DNA of 48,882 bases from Paracoccaceae bacterium (GCA_014323785.1 JACONJ010000036.1:10309-59190); one strand, 5' to 3'; shown: positions 27,569-35,894, numbered from the stretch's first letter. Numbers and translations: made by a program. Notes: generated by a model not told the origin, from the sequence alone.

Positions 27569-28918
27569 TTAGCCCTTGGCGAATTCGGGATATGATTCCA
27601 TGCCCAGCTCAGAAATGTCAAGGCCCGCCAGTTCCGCATCTTCGGAAACCCGTATGCCCATCGTGAATTTCAGAGTATACCAGACAACCAGCGACAGAAC
27701 AAGAGCGGTGCCGATAATGGCCACCATGCCCAGAATCTGTGCGCCCAGGGTTGCACCGCCGTGATGGCCGCCCGTCAGCACAACCGCAAAGGTGCCCCAG
27801 ATACCGGCACAGCCGTGAACCGGGATCGCACCGACAACATCGTCAATGCGCATCCTGTCCAGCATCGGGACAGTGATTACCACGATCACCCCGCCGATGG
27901 CCCCGATGATAAGCGCAAGGCCCAAGGACGGGGCCAGGGGATCCGCCGTGATTGAGACCAGACCCGCCAGGGCACCGTTCAGAATCATCGTCAGGTCAGG
28001 CTTGCCATAGATCAGCTGCGTCAGGATCAGGACCGCCACGGCCCCGGCCACCGCCGCCATGTTGGTGTTGGCGAAGATGCGCGAGATATTCGCAACATCA
28101 CCCGCTGACCCCATCGCCAGCTGCGACCCGCCGTTGAAGCCGAACCAGCCAAACCACAGGATAAACATGCCCAGGGTTGCCAGGGGCAGGTTGGAACCGG
28201 GCATCGGGTTGATTCGGCCATCCTTGTATTTGCCCATGCGGGGCCCAAGCACGATGGCCCCGGCAAGTGCCGCGGCCGCACCACAGGCATGCACAACAGT
28301 GGACCCCGCGAAATCAGAAAAGCCCGCCCTATCCAGCCAGCCGCCGCCCCACAGCCAGGATGCCGTCAGGGGATAGATAAAGCCGGTCAGGACGCAGACA
28401 AAAATCAGGAAGGGCCACAGTTTGATTCGTTCGGCCAGGGCACCCGATACAATTGAGGCGGTGGCGGCACAGAACATCAGCTGAAAGATGAAATCCGACC
28501 CGGTAGAGGCATAGGCCGGATCATCTGCCTCTGCAAGGGTAACGCCAACCGGCTCCAGAACGCCCCAGGACGGAAACAGACCTGAAAGGTAGCCCTCAAT
28601 GGCCCAACAATCGTCACACGGATACATCAGGTTGTAGCCGACCAGCCAATACATGATCGCCGCAAGTGAAAAAAGCGCGACGTTCTTTGTCATCTGCATG
28701 GTGACGTTCCGTGAGCGTACCAAGCCACCTTCCAGCATGGCAAAGCCAGCGGCCATAAAAAACACCAGGACGCCGCCGATTAAGAATAGCAGGCTGTTTA
28801 GTATCCAGACAACCTCGCCAGTCACAGCGGGCACAGGGGTGACCTCCTGGCCCTGGCCCAGGCCTGCGGACACAAGAAGCATGGCAGCCGCCACAGGAAT
28901 TGTGGTGAAGCGTTTCAT
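27569..28918 (-). CDS. amt: Ammonium transporter (Amt family)
   Basis: A 449-residue channel-like transporter with a signal peptide (1-24) and about eleven membrane helices. The family signatures are AAGFAMLEGGLVRSRN, DFAGSTVVHACGAAAALAGAIVLGPR (pore His) and IPVHGCAGIWGTFAVV (second pore His). A periplasmic loop contains YPCDDCWAIEGY, with a Cys pair typical of this group's longer Amt. It moves ammonium into the cell and is normally gated by the PII protein GlnK encoded just upstream. Here only a glnK remnant is left 40 bases upstream. Confidence 0.95.
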   Translation of the reverse strand: MKRFTTIPVAAAMLLVSAGLGQGQEVTPVPAVTGEVVWILNSLLFLIGGVLVFFMAAGFAMLEGGLVRSRNVTMQMTKNVALFSLAAIMYWLVGYNLMYPCDDCWAIEGYLSGLFPSWGVLEPVGVTLAEADDPAYASTGSDFIFQLMFCAATASIVSGALAERIKLWPFLIFVCVLTGFIYPLTASWLWGGGWLDRAGFSDFAGSTVVHACGAAAALAGAIVLGPRMGKYKDGRINPMPGSNLPLATLGMFILWFGWFGFNGGSQLAMGSAGDVANISRIFANTNMAAVAGAVAVLILTQLIYGKPDLTMILNGALAGLVSITADPLAPSLGLALIIGAIGGVIVVITVPMLDRMRIDDVVGAIPVHGCAGIWGTFAVVLTGGHHGGATLGAQILGMVAIIGTALVLSLVVWYTLKFTMGIRVSEDAELAGLDISELGMESYPEFAKG

Positions 28919-28958
28919 CAAATTTCGTTCCCCATGTATATAGAGGTCAATGTGCCGC

Positions 28959-29114
28959 CTAAAGCGTGTTACCGTTGGTTTCGCCGCTACATATGCGCAG
29001 GGCACTTTGCACGTCAAGGACGAAAATCCCATCATCACAGATCATGGCGGTTCTGGCAACTGATTTGGGTGGTGTCCACCACCTGATCGCCGCGATGATG
29101 CGTTTCACCGACAT
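28959..29114 (-). pseudogene. glnK (PII protein) remnant, internal deletion
   Basis: The minus strand encodes 51 residues. The end, DDGIFVLDVQSALRICSGET, closely matches the PII C-terminus (GDGKIFVLDVExAxRIRTGE). The start, MSVKRIIAAI, resembles the PII first strand (KxIIAxIKP). A neighbouring frame reads DQVVDTT, the helix that precedes AARTGxIGDGKIF, and the ARTAMI that follows is in the main frame. The T-loop with the uridylylated Tyr (GAEY) and about 60 residues are missing, so no working PII protein can be made. Position and order (glnK before amt) are as in the normal operon. Confidence 0.75.
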
Positions 29115-29361
29115 TTCCCGTCTGGGTGCTGCTGTCCCCCCAAGGAACGCACAGAAGTTTAAGGCAAGGTGTCCCGGGGGGAAGGGCAAAAGGGGTACCC
29201 GTTTGGGGGCCATTTACGATTGCGGCAGCACAGCAGCGCAGGGAAACAGGGTGTATGGTCGCCCCCTCCACTGCTGATTCGGTCTTGCCTGTCTTGGCTT
29301 GGAAGCCAGTCTTGCTTATCCTGACCCGGAAGAAGGCAGCAGCACGAAGGCAGGAGCACGT

Positions 29362-31575
29362 ATGAGCCGTTCTGGATCCGGCCCCCCCCCGTCGCCCCGT
29401 AATACGCGGCGCGGGCTTGTGGCCGACCCCCGACATGCACCTGCCCCGCACCCCCGCAGGCAGACAGCGAAAGCGCACCGGATGCGAGGCCAAAAAGACG
29501 CACCCAGGCACGGGCTCTGGGGCTGGCCCGGCGCGGCCATGCGCTTTATCTTTCGGCGGATGTTCGGGGTGATCTGGCGCATGGTCGTCGTGCTGGCCCT
29601 GATCGTTCTGGGCGCGTCGGCCAATTACTACTCTGACCTGCCGCCGGTCAGCGAGGCAGTGGACGCGCGCGCCCGCGGCTCTGACACGCGGCTTGGCGGC
29701 TCTGTCACGCTGCTTGATCGGGACGGCAATGTCTTTGCCTGGCGCGGAGAGAAATATGACGAGATAACCGACCCCGACAGCGTCAGCCCGCATCTGATCA
29801 ACGCCGTTGTGGCGACCGAGGACCAGAACTTTTACCACCATCCGGGGATCAGCCTTCGCGGCATCGCCGGCGCAATCCGCACCAACCTGCGCGAAGGGCG
29901 CGGCGCGTTCGAGGGCCACGGCGGTTCCACCATTACGCAGCAGGTGGCAAAAATCCTGTGCCTGGGCAAGACCTATGATTATAATAGAGGGGAACGCGAA
30001 GATATACGGAAAAGAGAAGCGGCGTATGAGCGCGACTGCCGCCACACAACGCTGTGGCGCAAAATCCAGGAGGTTCCCTTTGCCCTGGCGATGGAGGTGT
30101 ATTATACCAAGAACGAAATCCTGACGATTTACCTGAACCGGGCCTATCTGGGCGCGGGCACCCGCGGGTTTGAGGCCGCCGCACAGCGCTACTTCGGGCA
30201 TTCCAGTGCCGAGGTCACAGTTCAGGAGGCCGCGATGCTGGCCGGGCTTCTGGTGGCACCGGCCTACTATGCGCCGACGCGCAATCTGAACCGCGCACAA
30301 CAACGCGCGGCCACGGTGCTGCGGCTGATGGAAGAACAGGGATATCTGACAGCGGAACAGGCGGCACAGGCCCGGGCCAATCCCGCCACGATCCCGCAGG
30401 CAGCGCGGCAGGAAACCGGCGGGGCCTTTGCCGATTGGATCATGTCGGCAGGTCCGGATTTTCTGACGCGCGACACAACCGAAGATGTCATCATCCACAC
30501 CACCTTTGACCCGGTCATACAGGCCGCCGCGGAAGAGGCCCTGGCCGAGGTGTTCGAGGCAGATGATGTGCGCGAAGACTCCCTCGCCCAGGCCGCGATT
30601 GTGGTGATGAGTGCCGATGGTGCCGTCCGCGCCATGGTCGGCGGGCGCGATATCGAATCGTCCGGGCAGTTCAATCGCGCGGTTCAGGCCATGCGACAAA
30701 CAGGCAGCTTGTTCAAACCCTTCGTCTATGCCGCCGCACTCGAGCTTGGCTGCCGCTTTGATGATCTGATCCTTGTTGATCCGCTCACGATCAACACCCC
30801 CGGATCCGGGCCGTGGAGCCCGGAAAACTACGAGGACAAGGAGTTCTACGGAGAGGTCACGCTGACCGAAGCCCTGCGCCGCTCGCTCAACACTGCGGCC
30901 GTGCGCCTGTCAGAAACAGTGGGCCAAGAGGCAACCCGCACTGTCGCCCAGGGCTTTGGCATTGAAAGCCCCCTGGCTAATGTCCCCGCCGTAGCACTCG
31001 GCGTGTCCGTGGCAAGCCTTCTGGAGATGACAGGGGCCTATGCCGGTATCTTGAATGGCGGCTCGGCTGTGAAACCCTATGGGCTGATGGAATTGCGACT
31101 GATCGGCAATACCGCGCCGCTGATCACCCAGGATGGCGGCATCCGCGAACGTGTGATATCGGAACACGCGGCACGGCAGCTGACCTATATGATGACCGAA
31201 GTGGTCACCAACGGCAACGGGACGGGTCGCCGGGCGCGGCTTGCTGACCGGCCAGTCGCGGGCAAAACGGGCACAACAAACTTGAACCGCGATGCCTGGT
31301 TCATCGGTTATACTGCGGATTATGTCGCGGGCGTATGGATGGGGAATGATGACAATACGCCGCTGAAAAATGTCACTGGCGGCGGGCTGCCGGCGGAAAT
31401 CTGGCGGCAGACGATGGAACGCATCCACCGCGATATCCCCCCCCGGTCCCTGCCGATGATTGATCCCGTCGCCGAGGCGCAGCAACCGCAGGAGCAATGC
31501 CCGCAACCGGACCTGGCCGAACAGATCCTGATGGAGGTTCTGGGCACGATCACGCAAGGTGATCGCACCAACTGA
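29362..31575 (+). CDS. Class A penicillin-binding protein (PBP1A-like)
   Basis: A 737-residue bifunctional cell-wall synthase. It has a basic Pro-rich cytoplasmic head (1-60) and one membrane helix (about 70-90). The GT51 glycosyltransferase follows, with catalytic Glu153 in VVATEDQNFYHHPG and GGSTITQQVAK. The transpeptidase has Ser449-x-x-Lys452 in TGSLFKPFVY, SLN in RRSLNTAAV, and KTGTTN at Lys635. The segment after QQVAK carries an unusual charged insert (YDYNRGEREDIRKREAAYERD). It ends with a short Gln-rich tail. The start ATG follows AGGAG. It is divergent from the amt unit. Confidence 0.94.
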   Translation: MSRSGSGPPPSPRNTRRGLVADPRHAPAPHPRRQTAKAHRMRGQKDAPRHGLWGWPGAAMRFIFRRMFGVIWRMVVVLALIVLGASANYYSDLPPVSEAVDARARGSDTRLGGSVTLLDRDGNVFAWRGEKYDEITDPDSVSPHLINAVVATEDQNFYHHPGISLRGIAGAIRTNLREGRGAFEGHGGSTITQQVAKILCLGKTYDYNRGEREDIRKREAAYERDCRHTTLWRKIQEVPFALAMEVYYTKNEILTIYLNRAYLGAGTRGFEAAAQRYFGHSSAEVTVQEAAMLAGLLVAPAYYAPTRNLNRAQQRAATVLRLMEEQGYLTAEQAAQARANPATIPQAARQETGGAFADWIMSAGPDFLTRDTTEDVIIHTTFDPVIQAAAEEALAEVFEADDVREDSLAQAAIVVMSADGAVRAMVGGRDIESSGQFNRAVQAMRQTGSLFKPFVYAAALELGCRFDDLILVDPLTINTPGSGPWSPENYEDKEFYGEVTLTEALRRSLNTAAVRLSETVGQEATRTVAQGFGIESPLANVPAVALGVSVASLLEMTGAYAGILNGGSAVKPYGLMELRLIGNTAPLITQDGGIRERVISEHAARQLTYMMTEVVTNGNGTGRRARLADRPVAGKTGTTNLNRDAWFIGYTADYVAGVWMGNDDNTPLKNVTGGGLPAEIWRQTMERIHRDIPPRSLPMIDPVAEAQQPQEQCPQPDLAEQILMEVLGTITQGDRTN

Positions 31576-31750
31576 CGGTGCCACATCAGCGCGGCTTGTC
31601 ACCGTCCCCCGAATCGACTCAGCCCGTTCCGGCCACCAGCCCCCCCCGCCCGTGACCGGCACACGCCGAATCTGTTTACGGCCTCAGGGCCTTGGCAATT
31701 ATCCTTATCCTTCGGATCACGGTTTTTTGTACAGCTCTGTTGCGCACGGG

Positions 31751-32623
31751 TTATCGCAGGAACCCGATGGAACAGGTTGGCTCGATCTGCCGTTCGGCCA
31801 GGAAACGCCCAAGGGCTTTAGGGTCTGGCCGCGAATCAGTCGCCGTTTCGGCACGCGCCAGGCCACCCGTGACAAAAAGCGTATCGATGCCTTCGCCCAA
31901 GCCGCCCTGAATGTCCGTGTGGATGCCATCGCCGATGGCCAGAATGCGCGTATCAGGTACCAGTTTGCCACACCGGGCCAGCTTGCGACGCGCAAGGTCA
32001 TAAATCGGCGGGTGCGGTTTGCCAAAATACAGGCTTTCGCCCCCCATCTCTGTATAAAGCCGCGCCAGGGCACCCGCGCACCATTCGCGGGTATCCCCGC
32101 GATCAACCAGGATGTCCGGATTGGCACAAAGAAGCTTCAGGCCCCTGGTCCTGGCATAAAGGAAATCCGGGCGGTTCACCTTTGGGTCGGCATGGGCATC
32201 AAAGGGGCTGGTGCAAACAATGCCCTCGGCCTCGGTCAGGGCCACCTGCCGGATCTTTACCGCGTTTTCGACCAGCCCCATGGGCGCAAGGAAGGTCCGG
32301 TCCCGATCCTCGCCGATGAAATAAACCCTCTCACCCACCACGCCCCGCAGCAGCGCAGCCCGTGCGCTATCGCCGGAGGTGGCGATGAAGTCCCAAGTGT
32401 GCCGGGGTACGCCCAGCTTTTCCAACTGGCGGGCAACATCGGCACAGGGACGCGGCGCATTGGTCAGCATCAGAACCGTGCCGCCCCTGGCGCGAAAGGT
32501 TTGCAGGGCGGCAACGGCTTCGGGGAATGCGCGGAGGCCGTCATGCACACACCCCCAGAGGTCGCACAACACAGCATCGTAGCACTCCGATATGTCGGAG
32601 AGTCGGGAGATAATGACGCTCAT
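31751..32623 (-). CDS. HAD-superfamily class IIA hydrolase
   Basis: A 290-residue phosphatase. Motif I is YDAVLCDLWGCVHDG (about 15-29), whose DLWG replaces the common DxDG and marks the TIGR01459-type alphaproteobacterial subfamily. Motif II is VLMLTNAPRP, and the motif III/IV region is YFGKPHPPIYDLA with ILAIGDGIHTDIQGG. The NagD-like cap lies between. The substrate is unknown. Start at 32623 fits family N-termini. Its upstream region (240 bases) has a CCCCT-AGGGG hairpin at about 32655-32669 and no further gene. Confidence 0.88.
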   Translation of the reverse strand: MSVIISRLSDISECYDAVLCDLWGCVHDGLRAFPEAVAALQTFRARGGTVLMLTNAPRPCADVARQLEKLGVPRHTWDFIATSGDSARAALLRGVVGERVYFIGEDRDRTFLAPMGLVENAVKIRQVALTEAEGIVCTSPFDAHADPKVNRPDFLYARTRGLKLLCANPDILVDRGDTREWCAGALARLYTEMGGESLYFGKPHPPIYDLARRKLARCGKLVPDTRILAIGDGIHTDIQGGLGEGIDTLFVTGGLARAETATDSRPDPKALGRFLAERQIEPTCSIGFLR

Positions 32624-32863
32624 AATAATCGGCCCTGGCCCCCCGGTTATACCCCTGCATAAGGGGAAATACGCCCCGGGACCAGCCCCCGGCGTCTTCA
32701 TCTGTCACGCGGGCATGTCCACATTTTCCTGCATCACAGGACAGCCGGGAACGCAGGTGCGCTGCGACTGACGGACAACTGACAGACACCGGGCGCAACC
32801 CTTCATGAAAGAGCTCCCGAACAGGTGCGCCCGGGGCCATCGGTTGCACCGGATCAGGGGGGG

Positions 32864-33787
32864 CTAGAGGGCCAGGTTGGGGATGATCTGTTTTTTCCGA
32901 CTGACAACGCCTGGCAGTACCACCGTGTCGGCAGCACCCACAAGGGTAGAAAAACTCTTTTCCGCTACCCGCCTGGTCAGGTCATCGGGTACCAGCATCG
33001 TCGATTCCCCGTTCAGGATATCAACAACGAAAAACAGCACATGAGCCACGCCATCCTCTGTTGCCACAATGGGCATCGCCTGCATCAGGCTGTCCTTGCG
33101 GGCCAGCACGGTGCCGGGTGAGGTCGTCTCCAGCACCGAGACGCGGAACCTTTTGCCGCCGATCTCGTATTCCTTCGAGTCCATGCGCAGCAGTTCGGCA
33201 TCCGAGAAGGTCGAGACGTCGGATTTTGCTGCGAACATCTCGGCCGCATAACCGGGGATATCAATGCCCAGATCCCTGGCCAGTGCATGCGCCGCGGCGG
33301 TGTCTTCCCGCGTTGTGGTCGGGGAACGGAATTCCAGCGTGTCGCTAAGGATGCAGGACAGCATCACGCCCTTTATCGCGGGCGGTGCCTGGTGCAAATC
33401 ATCGCCGATCATGGCCCGCATGATCGTCGCGGTGCAGGCAAGCGGTTCAATACGAATGGTGATCGGGCCCCTGGTTTTTAGTCCGCCGACCAGCCTGTGA
33501 TGGTCAATGATGGCCTGGATATCGGCCTCATTGATCGCGTCGGGCAATTCCGCGGGGTTATTCGTGTCCACGATGACAACGGGCTGGTCAGCTTTGACCC
33601 CGGCAATGATGCGGGGGGGCTTAAGCCCCCATTTATCCAGCACGAAACGGGCTTCGGTGCTGGGTTCACCCAGCAGAACCGCCTCGGCCGTCTGATCTTT
33701 GATCTGGTTGAGATACCACGCCCATATAAGGGGTGAGCCGGTCGAGTCAGTGTCCGGCGACTTGTGGCCGAAGACAAGGGTGGTCAT
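32864..33787 (-). CDS. ppaC: Manganese-dependent inorganic pyrophosphatase (family II)
   Basis: A 307-residue DHH-family enzyme that hydrolyses pyrophosphate. Metal ligands are in VFGHKSPDTDST (His, Asp, Asp near 8-14), VVIVDTNNPAE and IQAIIDHHRLVG (DHH). The substrate-binding tail is VVSRKKQIIPNL. Length equals the family norm. The start at 33787 (MTTLVFGHK) is clear from family alignment; the long in-frame upstream extension runs antisense to the RTX remnant and is not coding. Confidence 0.95.
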   Translation of the reverse strand: MTTLVFGHKSPDTDSTGSPLIWAWYLNQIKDQTAEAVLLGEPSTEARFVLDKWGLKPPRIIAGVKADQPVVIVDTNNPAELPDAINEADIQAIIDHHRLVGGLKTRGPITIRIEPLACTATIMRAMIGDDLHQAPPAIKGVMLSCILSDTLEFRSPTTTREDTAAAHALARDLGIDIPGYAAEMFAAKSDVSTFSDAELLRMDSKEYEIGGKRFRVSVLETTSPGTVLARKDSLMQAMPIVATEDGVAHVLFFVVDILNGESTMLVPDDLTRRVAEKSFSTLVGAADTVVLPGVVSRKKQIIPNLAL

Positions 33788-33883
33788 GGGATTGGGTCCA
33801 TCGGTTGGTTGAGTTGCGCACCTTATACTCCCTGGGGCCGGGCTTGTCATCGGCCAATCGATTCGGGCCGGAGGAATTGACGG

Positions 33884-34169
33884 GTGTGTTGCGGACGCGG
33901 CGCGGGCGATGACCGCCTGACCGGCGGCACGGAAGCCGATATCTTCAGAAACGGCGCGGGCCATGACGTGATCACCGACTTCGAGGATGACGTGGATCAA
34001 GAATGCCTTGGACGCGATCACAAGTATCGAGAGTTTCGACGACCTGACCACCACCGGCAACGATGAAGGTGCTGCCGTTATCACCCGAGGAACGGAGGAC
34101 AGCATCACGCTGGAGAGCGGAGACCACGCGAACCTGACGGCGAATGAATTCATCTTTGGGTCGGCATGA
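33884..34169 (+). pseudogene. Second RTX fragment, frameshifted
   Basis: The first frame reads GAGDDRLTGGTEADIF and GAGHDVITDFEDDVDQ, an RTX repeat with its follow-on strand. The reading continues only after a one-base shift: dropping one A from GAAT at about 34001-34004 gives DQDALDAITSIESF and then NDEGAAVITRGTEDSITLE. That C-terminal block is clearly related to the one in the RTX pseudogene near 3.6 kb (both share DEGAAVIT-GTEDSI and NLTA). A GTG at 33884 has GGAGGA upstream but begins inside the repeat, so the N-terminus is missing. It is likely a decayed paralogue. Confidence 0.7.
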
Positions 34170-34206
34170 AAAGGGAACGCGTCAAAAAACTCGGAAGAAT
34201 CACAAC

Positions 34207-34383
34207 ATGAAGTATCGAATCTCGAGCCACGGAAAGCTCATCTATGAGGGAGACATCGGGCTGCGTACCGAAGTCGCGTTCTTGGACTTTGTTCACAAAG
34301 ACACGGACAACGACACCTTTCTGGAGGACACAACAATCCAAGAGGTGCTGCTGGCCAGCGACTTTTACGCGGACCAGTTCTAG
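34207..34383 (+). CDS. Tiny hypothetical protein 1
   Basis: A 58-residue acidic protein (MKYRISSHGKLIYEGDIGLR as head, then TEVAFLDFVHKDTDNDTFLE and EVLLASDFYADQF). It is not recognised. The ribosome site is weak. It begins 37 bases after the RTX fragment, and the next tiny ORF follows with a strong Shine-Dalgarno after 20 bases, so the set could be one transcript. The balanced composition and lack of internal stops in a short frame are modest evidence only. Confidence 0.5.
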   Translation: MKYRISSHGKLIYEGDIGLRTEVAFLDFVHKDTDNDTFLEDTTIQEVLLASDFYADQF

Positions 34384-34403
34384 GCTGCAAAGGAGGGAAG
34401 GAA

Positions 34404-34631
34404 GTGAAACCCCGTAAAGAAAAGCCTGTTAAGCAGTGCGTTGCCGAATACGTCAAATTCATCAGGGACGCGTGCGATGAGCTCGAGGAGCACCTGCCGC
34501 TGCTGGACGAATCGCTGGAGTCCTATCGTGACCAGCTTGAGGTGGCCACAGCCTTCGAGGAGCTTGGGCTGTTTCCATCCCTACTCAAAATCTTTGGTCA
34601 ACGGACAAGATTAATCTTGACAACCCGCTAA
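34404..34631 (+). CDS. Tiny hypothetical protein 2
   Basis: A 75-residue protein starting with GTG behind a strong AAGGAGGGAAGGAA site. It is mostly helical and charged (KQCVAEYVKFIRDACDELEE, then LESYRDQLEVATAFEELGLF). This resembles small coiled-coil or antitoxin-like proteins, but no family was recognised. Its last codons contain a 14-bp perfect palindrome (34606-34619). Confidence 0.55.
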   Translation: MKPRKEKPVKQCVAEYVKFIRDACDELEEHLPLLDESLESYRDQLEVATAFEELGLFPSLLKIFGQRTRLILTTR

Positions 34632-34651
34632 CTTTGTGCTTGTGCTATAGT
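34606..34651 (+). promoter_or_regulatory. Palindrome plus extended -10 promoter
   Basis: CAAGATTAATCTTG (34606-34619) is an exact 14-bp palindrome. About 27 bases on, TGCTATAGT (34643-34651) forms an extended -10 element. The palindrome would sit near -45, as an operator or activator site would. The expected transcript starts near 34658 and reads into the third tiny ORF. Confidence 0.5.
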
Positions 34652-34653
34652 GG

Positions 34654-34839
34654 GTGTGTTCGAGAGAAGGATTAAAGTGGAAAGTCTATCACGACGACGC
34701 GGACGGCGAGCCGGCAGTGGTCGAATTTGACAACTGGCTGGACGCCATCAAATTCTACTACCTGCAGCTGGGGGCACACGGCGTATACATCGCGAAAATA
34801 TTTTACGTACGGCAGAAGGGGCGGGCCTTTTGCATATAA
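34654..34839 (+). CDS. Tiny hypothetical protein 3, start uncertain or frameshifted
   Basis: An open frame of up to 61 residues (KVYHDDADGEPAVVEFDNWL, then DAIKFYYLQLGAHGVYIAKI). The GTG at 34654 lies upstream of the predicted transcript start. The good Shine-Dalgarno GAGAAGGA (34664-34671) points instead to GTG 34677, which is in a different frame and ends after about 16 codons. Dropping one A from the GAAA at 34680-34683 would join that start to the open frame. So either a rare start is used or the gene carries a one-base insertion. No family was recognised. Confidence 0.4.
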   Translation: MCSREGLKWKVYHDDADGEPAVVEFDNWLDAIKFYYLQLGAHGVYIAKIFYVRQKGRAFCI

Positions 34840-35490
34840 GCAGCCAAAGACGGGGCCGGACTGGCGCGACAGGCCGCACACGTGACCCGAAGGTGCCAGT
34901 GGGCAAGGCCACAAAACCCACCCACAACCACGCCCGGCCTCTTTCACCATCCTTATACGGGGCCGTAAAAGCCCTGTGAAGCCTCTTCACGCCCCCTTTG
35001 AAAGCCAAATTACCCCCCACAGCCCCGTTCTGGCATTTCCATCCCGCCTCATCGCGATTCTTTCCCCCTCTTCCTAAACCTCATGATCGACGGCAGGGAT
35101 GTTCGTTATGTGGCGGGACCGCACCAACCGTCAGGGTATGAATTCCCGAGAGCCTGTAAATACAGGTGGGCACTAGGTAACCGGACCACGATCCGGCCAG
35201 AGCCAGCTCCCCTCGGAGTTGCTTAAGGCCACCGGAATATCGCCCGATTAACGCAAAGGGCAGACCCCGCCTGTGACCACAGATAGGCCGCGTGCCACCC
35301 TGTGGCAAGCTCGCCTGACAGGCTTGCTTATGTTCATAAGATATTTTCAGCCGTTCCCGTGTCCCAGGCAACCATCCCTTTGCCCGATTCGTTGCGGCAT
35401 GGCCTGTGTCTGGCGCACGGTGCGTGGTGACCGTCACCTGCAGGTACAGGATTCCGCGCCGTTGCCGGTAACCATCTCCAGGAAATCGAT
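34840..35490. other. Gene-poor region with short hairpins
   Basis: Open frames exist on the minus strand, including one of 138 codons at 35081-35497, but none has a ribosome site or protein-like composition. Small inverted repeats are frequent: GTGAAG-CCT-CTTCAC near 34976-34990, CCTGT-AAAT-ACAGG near 35153, CCGGA-CCACGA-TCCGG near 35181 and GCCAC-CCT-GTGGC near 35294. This could be a structured RNA or decayed DNA. No RNase P, tmRNA, SRP or 6S signature was seen. Confidence 0.45.
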
Positions 35491-35685
35491 TCAGCACCTC
35501 TTGCCGCGCTTCCGGGCGACCTGGGCCGCGGCGCGCAGTTCCTCGGCGATCTCCTCGGCCTCTTCGGGGTCAAAATCCAAAGGGAGATCGATTCCCTCTG
35601 CCTCGATGTAAATGCGAACCATGCCTAGGCTTGTCGGGCCGATCTGCAGATTGGCGACCAAATCGCTTTCGCTGTCGATGCCCAT
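35491..35685 (-). CDS. DUF6324 family protein
   Basis: A 64-residue protein (MGIDSESDLVANLQIGPTSL, then MVRIYIEAEGIDLPLDFDPE and EEAEEIAEELRAAAQVARKR). It resembles the small DUF6324 family of Rhodobacteraceae, of unknown function: a beta hairpin followed by an acidic-to-basic helix. A clear AAAGGGG site precedes the ATG. It lies beside the tRNA-His gene, pointing away from it. Confidence 0.8.
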   Translation of the reverse strand: MGIDSESDLVANLQIGPTSLGMVRIYIEAEGIDLPLDFDPEEAEEIAEELRAAAQVARKRGKRC

Positions 35686-35813
35686 GTCACCCCTTTCAGC
35701 TGGTGTGGCCCGTTAACGTGCCCATGGCCACCGGCCCGGACATCGGCATCAACCAGCCGCCCTCTGATGGGCTCTTGTAAAGCGGTGGCGCAACCGGTAT
35801 CCTATTCGCCAGT

Positions 35814-35890
35814 GCCGCCTTAGCTCAGCTGGTTAGAGCGCTGGATTGTGGATCCAGAGGTCCCCCGTTCAAGCCGGGGAGGCGGTACCA
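35814..35890 (+). tRNA. tRNA-His (anticodon GTG)
   Basis: Full cloverleaf: acceptor GCCGCCT pairs with AGGCGGT (one G-U pair at 1-72), D arm AGCTCAGCTGGTTAGAGC, anticodon arm CTGGATT-GTG-GATCCAG with GTG at 35848-35850, T arm CCCCG-TTCAAGC-CGGGG, and an encoded CCA (35888-35890). Position 73 is A and the base before G1 is T. The usual G-1:C73 identity pair of tRNA-His is therefore absent, which is the known alphaproteobacterial exception. Confidence 0.97.
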
Positions 35891-35894
35891 CCCT

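Noticed and set aside
28919-29361. Complete glnK hidden in another frame upstream of amt
   Set aside because: No frame contains the PII T-loop (GAEY region) or the middle strands; only the ends of the gene remain.
33788-34153. N-terminal extension of the pyrophosphatase by 122 codons
   Set aside because: Family N-terminus MTTLVFGHK begins at 33787; the extension is antisense to the RTX fragment.
34748-35020. Minus-strand open frame of 90 codons over the third tiny ORF
   Set aside because: Antisense to a better candidate, no clear ribosome site, low-complexity Arg/Pro composition.
35081-35497. Minus-strand open frame of 138 codons
   Set aside because: No ribosome site, overlaps the end of the DUF6324 gene, and its composition (many Arg, Gly, Pro and His without hydrophobic rhythm) is like a chance frame in GC-rich DNA.
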